DNA from: Sarcocystis neurona
Taxonomy: Eukaryota > Apicomplexa > Conoidasida > Eucoccidiorida > Sarcocystidae
Reading direction: 5' to 3'
Length of the DNA: 64,000 nt
Assembly (NCBI GenBank): GCA_000727475.1
Contig: KL647329.1
Location: forward strand, 212,211-276,210
The translations under genes were made by a program, and so were the position numbers. The first letter of the stretch is position 1. Each line of letters begins with the position of its first letter. Below, one piece after another: positions 37,301 through 49,466 of this stretch. The notes below the pieces were generated by a model. That model did not search any database and was not told the origin of the DNA. It saw only the letters and a list, made by a program, of their open reading frames with translations.

Positions 37301-40300
37301 ATGAATGCTGCTGATTCTGGGTTTGTGCTGCCTCCGAGTCGGAAGGGTGATGGGCTGCAGAAGGTAGCGGCTGCCGCTGCAATCTCAACAGCAGCGGCTG
37401 CAATAGCAGAGGCCGCCGCTGCACCTACAACTGTCGCATGCGATGTGTGTCCTGCTGCGTCGCTGCGACAGAAGCAGGACACGATAGCGGTTTCATCAGT
37501 TCTGACAAGTGGAAGGACAGAGAGGTACAAAACAGCGGGTCCCCCTGCGGCTGCTGCCGCCGCTGCTTCGCCTTCAGCGACTGAAGCTGCACTGCACACG
37601 ACGGCAGCCACCTCTACCAGCACTCGACCCCAACGGCCACGCCGGCCCCCACGCAAATTCGAAGTAGAAAATGCAGACCCCGACATTTCGTACAAGAAGG
37701 CTCTTGAAAAATCACGTCTGGTGAGGTTTTCCCAGATAATTTGACTCCACATAAATATACGCCTACACCCGTATGTGGGCTCTACATAGGTCTCACATAG
37801 GCGTGTATACACACTCAAATATGTTATGTATAATGTATATTATAGATAATATGCATAACATATGTAATATACACGGATTCGTATGATGTCGTCATCGGAT
37901 GTGGCGGTGTCAGTTACGAATATATGTGTATGTGTGCGCGTGTCTTCACGAGCTATGAGTCAGGGTGCACGTGTCTTCACGAGGTGTGTGTATGTCTGCA
38001 CGTGTCTTCACGAGGTGTGTGTATGTCTGCACGTGTCTTCACGAGGTGCTGTCTTCGGGTGAGCGTATCTGTTTGTCATACAATCGGACAGGTGGAAATT
38101 GAAGAGGTGTTGTTTCCACGTTATGTTCAAATACGTATATGTAGGCTACCTCTAGTTCGCCTAGACCGTTAAGATATTGTGTATGTTTATATTCGTACAT
38201 ATGTGTAGAATGTACACGTAAATCTTCAGACGCATGTGTAGAATAGACGTACACGTTGCCTGTGTACAAGCGTGTACAGTGTAGCGGTCTTTCCTGTGTA
38301 GACCTATATATATATGCGTGGTGGCCGCGCACTTCCTGCCGAAGATCTATATGAATGTACATGGCCGTAGGCGGGCGGTCTATACGCTGTGGAGATGCCA
38401 GAGAAGCAGGAACGCGGAAGTGAGGAAGCGACGGGGAAACCGGTGCAGTCAGTAGTTGCGAATTTACTTTCTTTTTGTCGTCTTCTACTCTACCTCACTG
38501 ACAGGACGTTCTGCGCGGACTCGCTGACGCGCTCGTGTATATGTGCGTACGCAGCTGCACGCAAGGTTCGCCACTGCGCTTGTACGCCTTGCATCTTCGT
38601 GATTCCTACAAGCGTCCACCAAAAAATGCGCACACACGTCAAGTGGTACGCAGCCATGTGAGTGCGTAAAAATAGGCATACCTGTGCACATGTGTGTATA
38701 CGTCTCCGCGTACACACACATACATGTGAATACATATGTATACATGTACGCGGACGCACACATGTGAACACATGTGTGAACATGTAGGCACACACACACA
38801 CACACACACACATATGTACGTATGTACCTGTATGCACGTGCATGCATAATATGCATGCGTGTGTCTCTGACCAGCTGATGCTATACAGCATGCGCGCACG
38901 CTTTCCGTTATTGTTTTTTCGAAGAGTAAGTTCTGCATATACTTGTGTAGATAGGGTGTGACCTGATCCGGTCGGCTAGTTCTAGCATGCGTGCACCGTT
39001 TACAACGCCCCGCGCCCTCTTCTCTTTTTGACGAGAGTGGCTTCTGGTTTCCGCTCGTCGTGTCCCTTCGTATTCGCACACACGCACATAGACAGGCGTG
39101 CACTGCCAGCTGCTTGAATGGTGCGGCTCGCAAGTTCACGACTACTGCTGCTGCAGCTGCGCGTTCCTTGTGGTGAATAATCCCGGTTCCCGGGCTGTCT
39201 TCTTCATTCACACTGTTGCTGCTGCAGAGATAGTATCCAGCGCAAATAGCAGCATTTGCTGTTCACGGTGACTAAGCAATGCTTGAAGTACAATAGAATG
39301 CCACGGATGCCTGTTTCGGTGCTGCTGCTGCTCCAATGCTGTTGCTGCTGCAGCTGCTGCCCTTTCGCGTGTTGCTGTGGCGACCGGCTGCTCCTGTTAC
39401 TCTGCGCCCGAGTGCTGCTGCTGCTGCTAGTGGTGCTTCAAATTCTTCTGCCGGTGAGAGGCGTTGCCGCTGAGAGGTGTTGCCGCTAACGGTGTGACTC
39501 ATGTGGACATGCTGGTGCTCCTTTGGGCACGATAGAGCGCTGTTGCTGCAGCTCTCGTAAGTGCTTTTGGTGCTGCCTACACGGCGTGGTGCAGGAGACA
39601 CGTCGAGTCGAGGTTGACTACGCGTCCCTTCCTTCAATCCCAGAAATCAAAATTGCATCCTCCGAAGAATTTCTTGTCAATCCGGTTGCATTCTACGAGC
39701 GCCTGGAGCGCTACGGCAGAGAATTTGGAGGAGTGAAGATAATACCTCCTGAGGGATGGCGACCTCCGTTTTGTCTGCGTGACTTGCTCAATGACGCACT
39801 GGAGTTCAATGTCCGAGAGCAGGATATTCACAGGCTAATGCAGGGCGCGGTAAGGTCGTCTACGCACAGCCAGCAGCCGGTGTGTCGACGCTTCTCACAC
39901 TTTGTGTCAGGTTGTTGCTGGTGCGTGTTTTCCTGGTATTTCTTCTTTTATGTTCGGTCTCCAGCCGTCCTTGCCGGCAGCCGGCTGAGTAGAACGTGCG
40001 TTAAGAGGTATGTGTGTGCGTCTCTGTGAGTTCCACACAAATATCCGCTTAGGCGTATTCGTTCGTGTATACGTAGATGTATTTGGCGGAAGCTTGTCTA
40101 TCTGGCTGTCGGTGGCTGTGCGCTTCTGGCGTGCTACACCTCTTCAGAAATTCCGCCACCCCGTAACGCCTCAGCGAGCATCTGGCCTGCAGGAAAAGGA
40201 CCGGCAAATGAAGCGGCAACAGTTCGGGACAGAGAAGCCACTGCTGCAGCAAATCGAAGCGCTGTACTGGCAGTCGGTGGAAACTTCGATCCCGGAGCTT

Positions 40301-43300
40301 ACTGTCCACTACGCAGCAGATCTGAAGACGAATGAAGTAGGCAGCGGCTTTCCCACCCAGCGGAAGGAGAGACGGCAGGTGCCACAAGAGCGTGAAGCTG
40401 GAGCACATCCGTCTGCCGACTGGAGTCTGCATGCCGGCGCAGGGGGGTGCTGCAGGCCGACGCTTGCTAGCACAGAAGGCAGCTGCGCAGCGAGGGAGAC
40501 ACAGGACATATCCAAAAGGGTAGAAGCAGATAATGAAAAGCAGGGGATAGAGGGTGGAGCGAGTACGGCTAGTGGTGCGGTGGCGGAGGGTGGAGCGGGA
40601 GAGAAACCGACGGGGCGCAGGGAAGGGGAAACGGAAGAGGGAACGCCGGGGAGCACTGCTGCGGTTGTTGCGTCGGGGCAGGCGAAGATGGAGCCCGAGA
40701 GGAAGAGTGTGAGGAGGGACGTGGAAGCACAGGATGCGTGCGGGGTAGCGGGGACGAAGAATGACAGTAAGAACGTTGGGGTGGACACGGGAACGGAGGA
40801 CAGCACTGTCAGCGATGCTGCGTATATGGATGTGGACGAAGAAGAGTGGAAGAAAAAAGGAGATGTTTCGAAGGAGAGACAAGGCGGACAGGACGATGTG
40901 GCGCCTCCTGCTGCTGCTGCCGGTGTTGAGTTGGACAGCGAGGAGCAACAGAAAGAGAAGGCATTGTTCTATGCTTGGCATCCATGGAATCTAACACGTT
41001 TTGCAAGACAGCGGGGATCGTTGCTTTCCTCCTTTCACAAAGACGTTGCGGGGGTCACTTCTCCCTGGCTGTACGTAGGAATGATTTTCTCCACTTTCTG
41101 CTGGCATGCGGAAGACAACTATTTTGCTGCCTGCAACTACCATCACTGGGGCGACGCGAAGGTGAGCGAAGCGTTGTTTTTGCACGGGGAGGAGAGAGAT
41201 CGAGTGAAGAAGCAGACTAGGGAAGAGCAGCAATGCGAAAAACAAGCCAAGGGGCACTGTAACACCAAAGAACAAGGCAAGCGCGCAGAACCAGCGCCCA
41301 GCGACAAGCGAGATTCGTAGAATAGCAACGGCACGGAGCAGCTGCGCAGTAGAAAGAGTAGCATCGTAGTAGCGAGAGAAAGAGGTAGATTAGGTCAAGT
41401 AGTGCACGTAGTAGAGGCAGCAAAAGGGAAGCATAGCAGAGAAATCCTTGCATATAACAAGAAGTACTAAATCACTGTAGGCTCTCACAGAGGGCAGGCG
41501 ACTAGGAACCTCTGTTGAGTAACAGCAGAGCTAGCCAGCCAAACAGGAGACCTACAGTACTCTCACCGCGCGGTTGTCCAGGCAGCTCGTTTCCTGTGAG
41601 GTAGCGCATTTTTGGTGTCACGAAAGGCTTTCCTTGGCCGCTTCTGCACTTGAAGTTAGACGTCGTGACGTTTTCGTGCAACCTCGAACCTCCATGCCTT
41701 CTATATTGCTCACGCCAACGAAGCGCCAATGCAGGTACGTAGTCGCCGCGCCGAAAGGTTTTATTCTGGTGTACGCACACCCTGATTTCCGTACGTGGGC
41801 AACCTTTTTCTGGGGCGTCCGAAATCTTAAAGAGTTCTTCTGCTGTGAACGTAGTGGTGAAATTTTGTCACCGTTCAACGTAGTGGCGCTCGGCGACATG
41901 CTCCTCTTATGCTGCACTAATCGGCGGGAAGACCGAAATCTTTCTGGTGTCATTGTGAGCTGCATGCCTTCATACCTGAAGCTGCAACAGTGCGACGCGT
42001 TAAAGCATTTAGGTTGGTAGCTGTGCGTCCAGCAGAAGATTCACCACCGTGCGGTAGGTGAGCACGTGGAGGTGTGCGTGCGGTGTACGTACACTTGACA
42101 TTCGGCCACCATAGACGAACTGTTGCTTGTGTGCGCTGCTGCAGCTGTGGTACGTCATTCCGCCGAGTCGCGCGGCGTCAGTAGAGCGCATGCTGCAGCG
42201 GTACCTGAATACGAAAGACTCTGACTACGTTCTTCATTCGCTCACCGTACAGCTGCCGCCGTCTTTGTTTATCCAGCATCGAGTTCCCGTGTACCGAGTG
42301 GAGCAAAAGGCAAATGAGTTTATTATGCTGTGGCCACGCACCTACCACGCTGGATTTAATGCCGGGTGAGCACGTAGTGCTACTCTGTCTGCATTTGCAC
42401 AATACACATAATATACAGGGTGACATCACATGCGAGTGTGGGGCCAGATCTACGTTGTCAACCAGGAAAAGAGGCGTAGTGTCGTCCAGATGAGCGAGCG
42501 CAGTCATTTCTGCGTTGTATTTGAGAGTGGACTGGCGTGTCGGCTACCAGTGGTGCGGGCGCCTGCGTCCGCTGCCCGCCACGGTGCTGCTGCTGTAGCA
42601 CTGCGCTATTCCTGTGCCCTTCGGTGTGGCCTTTGATTTTTTGTGGAAGTACGCTAGCGCTTCCTGTCGTCGTCGGCGTGCATCTGCCGCGTCAAATTTC
42701 CTTAAGCGTATCAAATTCAGTGCGTGGAGCTCTCGACACTGTCTCTTGCCTGTAGCTCTCTTAATCTAGTTGGTGCTGCTCCCTACGTTCCTCTTGGTCC
42801 CACATGTGAATACGGTGACTGGGATTCATGTGAAGCGGGGAAATTGTAGGAAGTAGTACCACAACTTCTACCATCTCAGAAGAGCAGGGCACCGCTTTTT
42901 CTGGCAACTGGCTTTCGCCAAAAGACACCAAAACGTCCTCACGCTGATGGGCACGTACACGAGCATGCTTAGCTTGTATATACGGCTACTCGAAAAATAC
43001 GTGGGGAGAGTGCAGGAGACTGTTGTGCATGACAGGTGTGTCTTTGCTGTTGCATTGTAGCTGGCGTGCATCTACCGTGACTGAGTAACGAGTAGGTATA
43101 AGCGCGTGTTTTCTGATGTATGCATATGGTTTGTATACGCGTTCGGTATTGACGTATTCACGTCAGTGAGTAAAAGGCGCAAATCACTGTAAAAAGATAA
43201 GTTGCGTTTCTTCGTTTTACGTGTATTACTTCGGTGTGTTGATTCCAGCGTGCTCAGCTCTTTGATGCGTTTGTGTATGTGGCTGCAGTACACGTACAGA

Positions 43301-45756
43301 TTGACTGGCATGGCAGAGTACTGCGCTTTTGTGTGTCTCCGGTTGCGTGCAGTTTCAATTGCAACGAGGCGTGCAATTTCGCGCCTGCGAGTTGGTTGCC
43401 TTGGGGCCACCGTTCCATCTACTCTTATCGATTCATGCGGTCCACGTGTATACCCTTCCACCAGCTCCTGCTTCGTGCTGCTTGTAGTGCCGAGGGTTTG
43501 GCGGCTTCGCAGCTGCTGCACATGTGTCAGGCATTACTGCGTCTGATTCACGAAGAATACGCTTTGCGACGGACAGCAAAAGAGGAACACGTTGCCACAG
43601 GTCTGATGTTCTTGGATAACTCGCACATTTCCCAGCTTGACGTTCTGATGCCTGACGCCGAATGTGTTGGCTCGGAACTGCTGAGCTGTAGACGCGCACT
43701 ACAGTATATTGTCGGGAGGCCGCTGCTGCCAGACGGCGTCTCTGCTTCGCGTACTGCCGCGAGTAACAAGCCTGCTGGGTGTTGCTTGTCGCATGTGCCA
43801 GCAAGAACCGACAAAGCAGCCGCGCATGTTCCGTCGGCGAGTACCAACGCGTCTGCAGAGGAAGCCATAGATGCAGCAACTCAGACGCGCTCTTTCCTGG
43901 AGGTAGTCTCAGGTGTTGCCTCACTCCCGGTGAAAGACTGCGATAACTGTCGTTCGTGCTGTGCTGTATCGTGCATTACGTGTCCACATATTATCGAACA
44001 CACTTGCTTAGAGTGCGTGGGCCAGCAAACATGCTCCTGCAAGCTGCAGATGGCTCTCATTCGGTTTGCTCTTCCTACACTGTGGGTGGTTTTCGACCAC
44101 GTGCGCTCTCTCTTCCTGTCGGTTTGCAAGGAAGAGGAGGACGCGGTCGCACAGAGACAAAGCAGCTGCGCGGGGAGTGCGGGCAGCAGCAACACGTGCA
44201 AGAAAAAACGGGAGTGCTTTGGAAACGCGCCGACTGGTATAGAAATTTGTGGTAACTGTACGGAGAGCACACGTGAAGAAGGGAGGAAGACCAGAAGCAA
44301 CGTACTTGACGCCGCAGAGCACACGCGTTTTGATGAAAAAAACACGTGTCGTACGGGGTCGGAGAATGACAGGAGATCCGGCAGTGACTGCAGTCCGTCC
44401 TCTATCGTTGAAGCGGAAGCAGATTGCAAGAGAAGAAAACTCCAGTCCCACAGGGAGGAAGGTGATCGCGCTCTTGGTGAAGACGTCTGCGCGGACGGAG
44501 TTGGTGAAATTTCACAGATAGAAGAGAAATTCGACGCCGCCTTGCGAGAGGGGTGCGAGCACTATGTAGAGACGGTGCAACCTGTGCCATCGGAGCACAG
44601 CGGTGTAGAGGAGGCGTTCTCGTTGACTGCAGAACCGGGGGGGGTGAAGTTCGCAGCGCTGGTATCGCAGCAGCAGAGAATGACTGAAATGGATACCAGC
44701 AGAAGCACGAATCAACAAGAGCGGCGGAAACCACAGCAAAAGCGCGGACACCGGAGCAGTTGTCGCAGAAGCAGAGAACGCATGAGGGGGGACAGTGGCG
44801 ACGGGCGCAGCAGGAACAAGAGAAGAGAAGATGAGTTGCTGCAAGACCCGTTGTACATTGGTCTGCCGTCGTTAGAGGAACTGGTGCATTTTGAGGAAGC
44901 AGCGCAACTGCTGGAAAGCTTCAGCAGAGAATACTGTAGACCAGTACGTGGAGTGGAGGATGCAACCCCTACCCAAAACACAGCAGTAGCTGCTCGAGAG
45001 CGCGAGAAGGCCGAAAACGGGGGAAGAAGATGTGGCAAACAAGACGGTTCATCAAACGCTGCGAAGCAGGCAAGATGTGTCACTGAAAGCCAAATTGCCC
45101 GCTGTACTAGTAAGAATGAAGGAAATTCTGAAGAGACGCCAAACGAGAAGGACGAGGTTGACCCGCTGGATTCTTCCGCACCGTCATCAGTTACTTTTGA
45201 AGAAAGAAGAGGCTCACTATATATGCGAGGGGAGAACTGGTCGCTGGAAGCGGTGGTGAGTTTCAGTGAAGCAGAGGCTCTGGAGGTGGTTAAGGGTGAG
45301 GAGAGAGAAGATTCAATTTCTGATGAAACCCCGGAGAAAGCTGCGGGAGCACAATACGATCGGCTCGCCCTTTCCAAGCGGCGCGGTGGGAGCATTTCCT
45401 CCCCTACGTCTCCGGAGTGCTCACCACTAAAGTCGCTATGCGATACGTGTGGCGCACAGTCACCAGATGATCGGTCCCTCCAGTCAATGTCTTCACTGAG
45501 AAACAGACACGCTGTGGAATGTAGAAGCAGATGTAGGCGTGTCCCTCCCGAGCACGTGGAGGGGTATGGGCAAGAGGAGAGAAATAAGACATGCAAGAAA
45601 AGGGGGGTTGGGCAAACTAAAGAAAAAAAGCTGCCGGGCGCAGAAGCAGTGAGGACTCTTGTGAGACAACTGACATGGAGGTACTTTCTGAGTGCGCTGA
45701 AGGACGAAGAGGAGGATAATGATGAGAGGATTTTACCGGTGTTTCGGAAGGCGTGA
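37301..45756 (+). CDS. KDM5/JARID1-like histone lysine demethylase (JmjN + JmjC + C5HC2), five exons
   Basis: Exons 37301-37720, 39595-39849, 40148-41161, 42145-42365 and 43353-45756 join to 4314 nt, giving 1437 residues. All introns are GT-AG (GTGAGG, GTAAGG, GTGAGC, GTGAGC), with phases 0,0,0,2. The ATG (aacaccATGA) follows an in-frame TAG. The product would be a nuclear Fe(II)/2-oxoglutarate demethylase; the KDM5 family removes H3K4 methylation. JmjN lies near residues 153-200 (VKIIPPEGWRPPF). A second conserved block ends ADLKTNEVGSGFP near 294. The JmjC core runs about 503-660, with iron ligands His545 and Glu547 (FCWHAED) and His631 (TYHAGFN), and Lys563 (HHWGDAK) in the cosubstrate position. 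The exon 4/5 junction rebuilds HAGFNAGFNCNEACNFAP. A C5HC2-type cysteine cluster is at 833-866. ARID and PHD domains are not visible. The N-terminus is Ala-rich and the C-terminal 550 residues are charged low-complexity. The family call is firm; H3K4 specificity is inferred. Confidence 0.93.
37938..38049. repeat. 31-bp minisatellite in intron 1
   Basis: The core ACGTGTCTTCACGAGG occurs four times, near 37938 (with GCGTGTCTTCACGAGC), 37968, 37999 and 38030. The last three copies are spaced by exactly 31 bp and are almost identical, with the linker TGTGTGTATGTCTGC. It lies wholly inside the intron. Confidence 0.9.
38788..38812. repeat. (CA)n microsatellite in intron 1
   Basis: About 12 perfect CA units are flanked by diverged CATGTG and CACATG words extending roughly from 38680 to 38850. 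The whole patch is a degenerate alternating purine-pyrimidine region. Confidence 0.9.
42366..43352 (+). other. Intron 4 of the demethylase gene
   Basis: This is a 987-bp phase-2 intron. About 70 plus-strand codons are open without stops from about 42856 to 43062 and read like an amphipathic helix-rich segment (for example TSMLSLYIRLLEKYVGRV). It has no good acceptor after its upstream stop, and the exon 4-5 junction is exact without it. I regard it as chance. Confidence 0.6.
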
Positions 45757-46472
45757 ACACGCCCACTGAACGAGGAGGTCTCACGATGAATAAATTGATG
45801 GCTACTGTAAGCGACTGAAAATGGAGGGCAGATTAAGTTGCGCTTGATACATTATGCCCTGCGTCGAGCGGAAAAGTTCAGGGCACTGTTTCATTGCCCA
45901 CGCCCGTGGGAATAGTTATCTGATGATGGCGGCCACGGCCCCTCTCTTACTGCAGAGGACGTTGATTTGAAGCCTGAATGCAGAAGGAGGGATACGCTGA
46001 AGGTCATATTTTTGTGTTCTGTCGAAAAAACCGAGGAATGCACATAGACTCTTTCGTCGAAGCTTCGGGAGAGAGGACAGCCGTATAAGCAGTGTAGCAA
46101 CGCCTTTGAAAGCCCCGCTGGGGAAAGTATGTTTGCGATTTACGAGGATCTTGGACAGTCGTAGCATACGCATTAAATTGCTGGTATACTCTTTTCGGCA
46201 GAGACAAACTCACCATTGTGTTTGTCCGCCGGCAAGGCATCCTCGACAAAGAGTTACAGTCCTACGTGTGAGGAATTTTTTGAGGTTCACAGGGCAGAAA
46301 AGGAATAAGCACACTCTGCTGGGCCAGTGTACTCTAGTTGAAACATAGATAGTATTGTATTTGTGGTGACACGCATGTGTCTGTTGTTGAAATGTATCGT
46401 TGGAAAGAGATCTTACGGACAAGTAGTCCAGTGCCTTGAACAGACAGAGAAACTTATTGAGGCAGCCAGATC

Positions 46473-46950
46473 ATGGGTGATGCAGAACATTTTGCTATCA
46501 GGGCTGGGAAATTCGGCGAGTGCGGAAGATTCCTGGAGAAAATTTGTGAGTTGATTTCTTTGAAACCACGTTCCCTGCAGTTTTCGAACCGAAAAACCTA
46601 CGTATGGTTTTCGAGACTCAAGCAGTTGGACTGGATGGAAGCAAAAAGGCTGAGGGAGTCACTGATGGCGCCGCCCTTATTGTGAAGACTTCTCTGTTTG
46701 GAAAAGGTGCTGTGCTTGGACGAGGAAAACATGCGGGAGATGGTGGTACTTTTTGGTGCATTCCCCGTTGTGCCGAAGGTTGTGCGAATTCGTGTCATCG
46801 CTGGTGGTTGGGCAGAAGGTGCCTGTTTGCCGACTTGAACGTTGGGAAAGGTGAAAAAGGTGCAAGACATCTTTGATTTGCCCACTACATGTGTCGTGGA
46901 TACGCTTGACAATCATCAGCGGTTCACTACCGTGACTTCAGTGGCCGTTT
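46473..46950 (+). pseudogene. Possible decayed coding sequence, unidentified
   Basis: One plus frame reads protein-like for about 160 codons but carries stops near 46683 and 46834. Segments include RLKQLDWMEAKRLRESL, then EENMREMVVLFGAFPVVPK and VVRIRVIAGGW, then VKKVQDIFDLPTTCVVDTLD. The mix of charged, aromatic and hydrophobic residues on both sides of each stop is unusual for random sequence, but I recognise no family and see no splice sites that would remove both stops. It could be an old pseudogene or coincidence. A 104-codon minus frame overlaps it. Confidence 0.2.
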
Positions 46951-47499
46951 CTTTGAACGTCTTCATTGTTAGAACCACTTCCAGGTGTACTGATGCTGGT
47001 GCATTGTCTGCTGACCTGTGCTTACGCTGGTTATCCCGGTGTCATTATCTTCGGTACACTCTCGACTATTTTGACGGAAGCACGGTAGGCCGGGGCCTGT
47101 TGCAGCAGTAGAAGCCATCAACGGAATTTCGTTATCAACCGCGGAGTCGTCTGTATCCGCTGCAGAACCAAAAATCATCCGCTCTGGACTACTGTGTAAA
47201 GCAATCGACCACTAGTCTGCAGCAGCGATTCCAGAGTAAAGACAAGCCACGCGCGTTGGATGAAACATTACGTGCCTAATCCTTGTGAAACATGCCTCCT
47301 CAAGCAGTCCGGTATGATTTCACGGTTTGCACCGACGTATGCGTGTCAGTCAGGTTTATGAGACCAACGTAGTAGGCTTTTCTGAAGCAGCGTCAACTGT
47401 TAATCCCAAGTACAGCACAGTTGGTGTCGTGCAAATGCGTGATACACATCTCACGGATGCGAGCATGCACTTACACCCGCATACAATTGTGTATCTGTT

Positions 47500-47524
47500 T
47501 ATATATATATATATATATATATAT
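47500..47524. repeat. (TA)n microsatellite
   Basis: A perfect AT dinucleotide run of about 12 units in the convergent intergenic region. Confidence 0.95.
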
Positions 47525-48582
47525 TGACATATGTGTGCTAAACGTTCGCAAACGTAGCCTTACACAAACGTGTACATGTACGGCTGAGCACCTCGTAAGC
47601 AGGAGTAGGTGGGGAAGAACGTGCAGCCAGGACGAGGTGCATTCAGTGAGTAGGGAGCTTGCTGCTCTTTTTACAGGTTCCGAATTGTCAAAAAGGGCAA
47701 TCAACCGCGTTACCACGGTACGGCGAAACCACTTTACTGGAGTGGGGGTGGTGCTTACGCGTGTTTCGGACGAGGATTTTCAACACAGACGCAGGAACAC
47801 ACGCTAGTGCACCTGGGCACGTGCAAACGTCGACGCTCACATACGTACGAAAAACGTAGCTACGGTTACAGCTGTGCGTACGACATACACCTGATCGTCT
47901 GCCTTTTTACATGTGTTTACGCGTTAAGAGGACCGAGATCGCCAGCAATGCAGATACGTAGGCGCCTTCACTCCACCGCCGTGGAGCGCAGACGCGTATG
48001 TTTATTTCAGGGGGCAGAGGGGCGCCACCACACAGTAGGTGTTGATTGGTAGAGGTATGAGGAAGAACAACGGAAATCCGTAGCGTTGCGTGCCAGAGCA
48101 GGGCAGTCAACAAGCGACACACTTTCTGCTCGGATGGGCCAGCAAAGGAAATGCATGTTACGGTAACTCGACCCGCTGCCCGGTATCAGGTCCAAGTCAG
48201 TTACCGGCGCCTTGGTAATGCTGAAAACGACTGAGTATGCTGTCTCAACAGCGCTTTCTGTTTCTTGGTCATATAGTCAAACATATCTATCTTGCCTGAA
48301 GGAGCTGTTACACTCGTTAGTGTCACTTCGGTTTCAGGTGAAGGACGCCTGGTACGCTCGGGCGACTCGTGCCGGTAACCTGCAAAATGCACACCAAAAC
48401 ACGTTGAACGTTAACTGCCCTCGCAAGCACACAAAATGTAACCTTCCCCCACGCAGAACAAGACTGTCCACGGTAACAACAATAAAAAGAGGCGCAAGTA
48501 AACCCTCTACGTGGAGCCTGCCCTTTTCTCTCTCTGCTGTACACAAGTGTCTATACGCGTATGCGTGCATGTATATATATGT

Positions 48583-48624
48583 AGAGAGAGAGAGAGATAG
48601 ATAGATAGATAGATAGAGATAGAC
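48583..48624. repeat. (GA)n then (GATA)n microsatellite
   Basis: GAGAGAGAGAGAGA passes directly into GATAGATAGATAGATAGATA, then degenerates into AGAT and TATATG words up to about 48660. Confidence 0.95.
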
Positions 48625-49466
48625 CAGATAGATATGTATATATACACGTATATGTAAGTACACAGATATTTATCCACGTGTGTAGTCTATGCATCCATTA
48701 TTCAGTGTCATAAGACTAGCACCTGATGAAAAACATACAGTCCAACCCACACGGGATGTTCATCTACCTGCTTACCACACTGTGTATCCGCCAGTTCCTC
48801 TCAACGTTTCCGTATTTTATTATCTTCGCTTGCACTTCCTTCTCAGCAAAACGTTTGACTAGACTGGGATCGATTTAGGTAGTCACAAGTATTATCACTC
48901 ACACCTTTCCAACGTACCGGCGACTCGTCGTAGATGAAAAAACAACTGCGAGATTGAAAAACGGAAGGCACACAATGTGGTGCCACGCTGTTACTAAATG
49001 GTGAGAGTAGTTTGCCCAGCGAACACGTAACACGGCGCCCTTCATCGTTCCGCTACCGCGGACGCTACAAGAAGACGACTTTTCTACCGCCAGTCTCTTC
49101 GCTGAAAGCACGTACGGTTTTGTCTCTGTGTGAAACCCACCTGGTATGGGAAGCTACGCTGGTGTCGGAGAAAATCAGGCAGCAGGGTAGTGAATCGCCT
49201 TCTCCCCACCGTCCACACAGCTCGTCCTACACCCACCCACGCACTTTGAACTACATCTCATTTCCTGTCTGAAAAAAGAAATTCGTGGTGCACGTGCCGA
49301 ACTGAATGTTCGAGTGTGCACGTGTTACGTCGCAAAGGTGAAATGACGGTAGTGTATGGCAATAATACATATATACGTATATATATATATATATATATAT
49401 ACATACGTATGCGTATGCGTACGACAGTTCTCTATCTATAGAAAAAGGCGTAGAGATAGTATCGTC

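Larger units (their letters stand above)
37721..39594 (+). other. Intron 1 of the demethylase gene, repeat-rich
   Basis: This 1.87-kb intron holds AT-rich palindromic sequence (about 37815-37870), a 31-bp minisatellite, a (CA)n run and a GCT-rich patch at 39318-39440. A possible extra in-frame 48-nt exon at 38395-38442 (MPEKQERGSEEATGKP) would keep phase 0 on both sides. It starts after GTGGAG and ends before GTGCAG, both weak splice signals, so it is left out of the main model. Confidence 0.7.
45757..49466. other. Convergent intergenic region
   Basis: This lies between the 3' end of the demethylase gene (plus) and the 3' end of the Arg/Ser-rich gene (minus). It contains a (TA)n run at 47500-47524, a GA/GATA microsatellite at 48583-48624, a (TA)n run at 49378-49401, and a possible decayed coding segment at 46473-46950 (separate entry). 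No other gene is supported. Confidence 0.5.

Noticed and set aside
40049..40981. 310-codon minus-strand frame
   Set aside because: It is a shadow of demethylase exon 3, whose plus frame carries conserved JmjC residues.
42847..43065. Helix-like open segment in intron 4 of the demethylase gene
   Set aside because: It lacks a usable acceptor, starts after a stop, and the exon 4-5 join already rebuilds the conserved JmjC sequence exactly.
44712..45596. 294-codon minus-strand frame
   Set aside because: It is a shadow of demethylase exon 5. The Ser/Leu-rich content is what the antisense of a Glu/Arg/Ser-rich frame gives.
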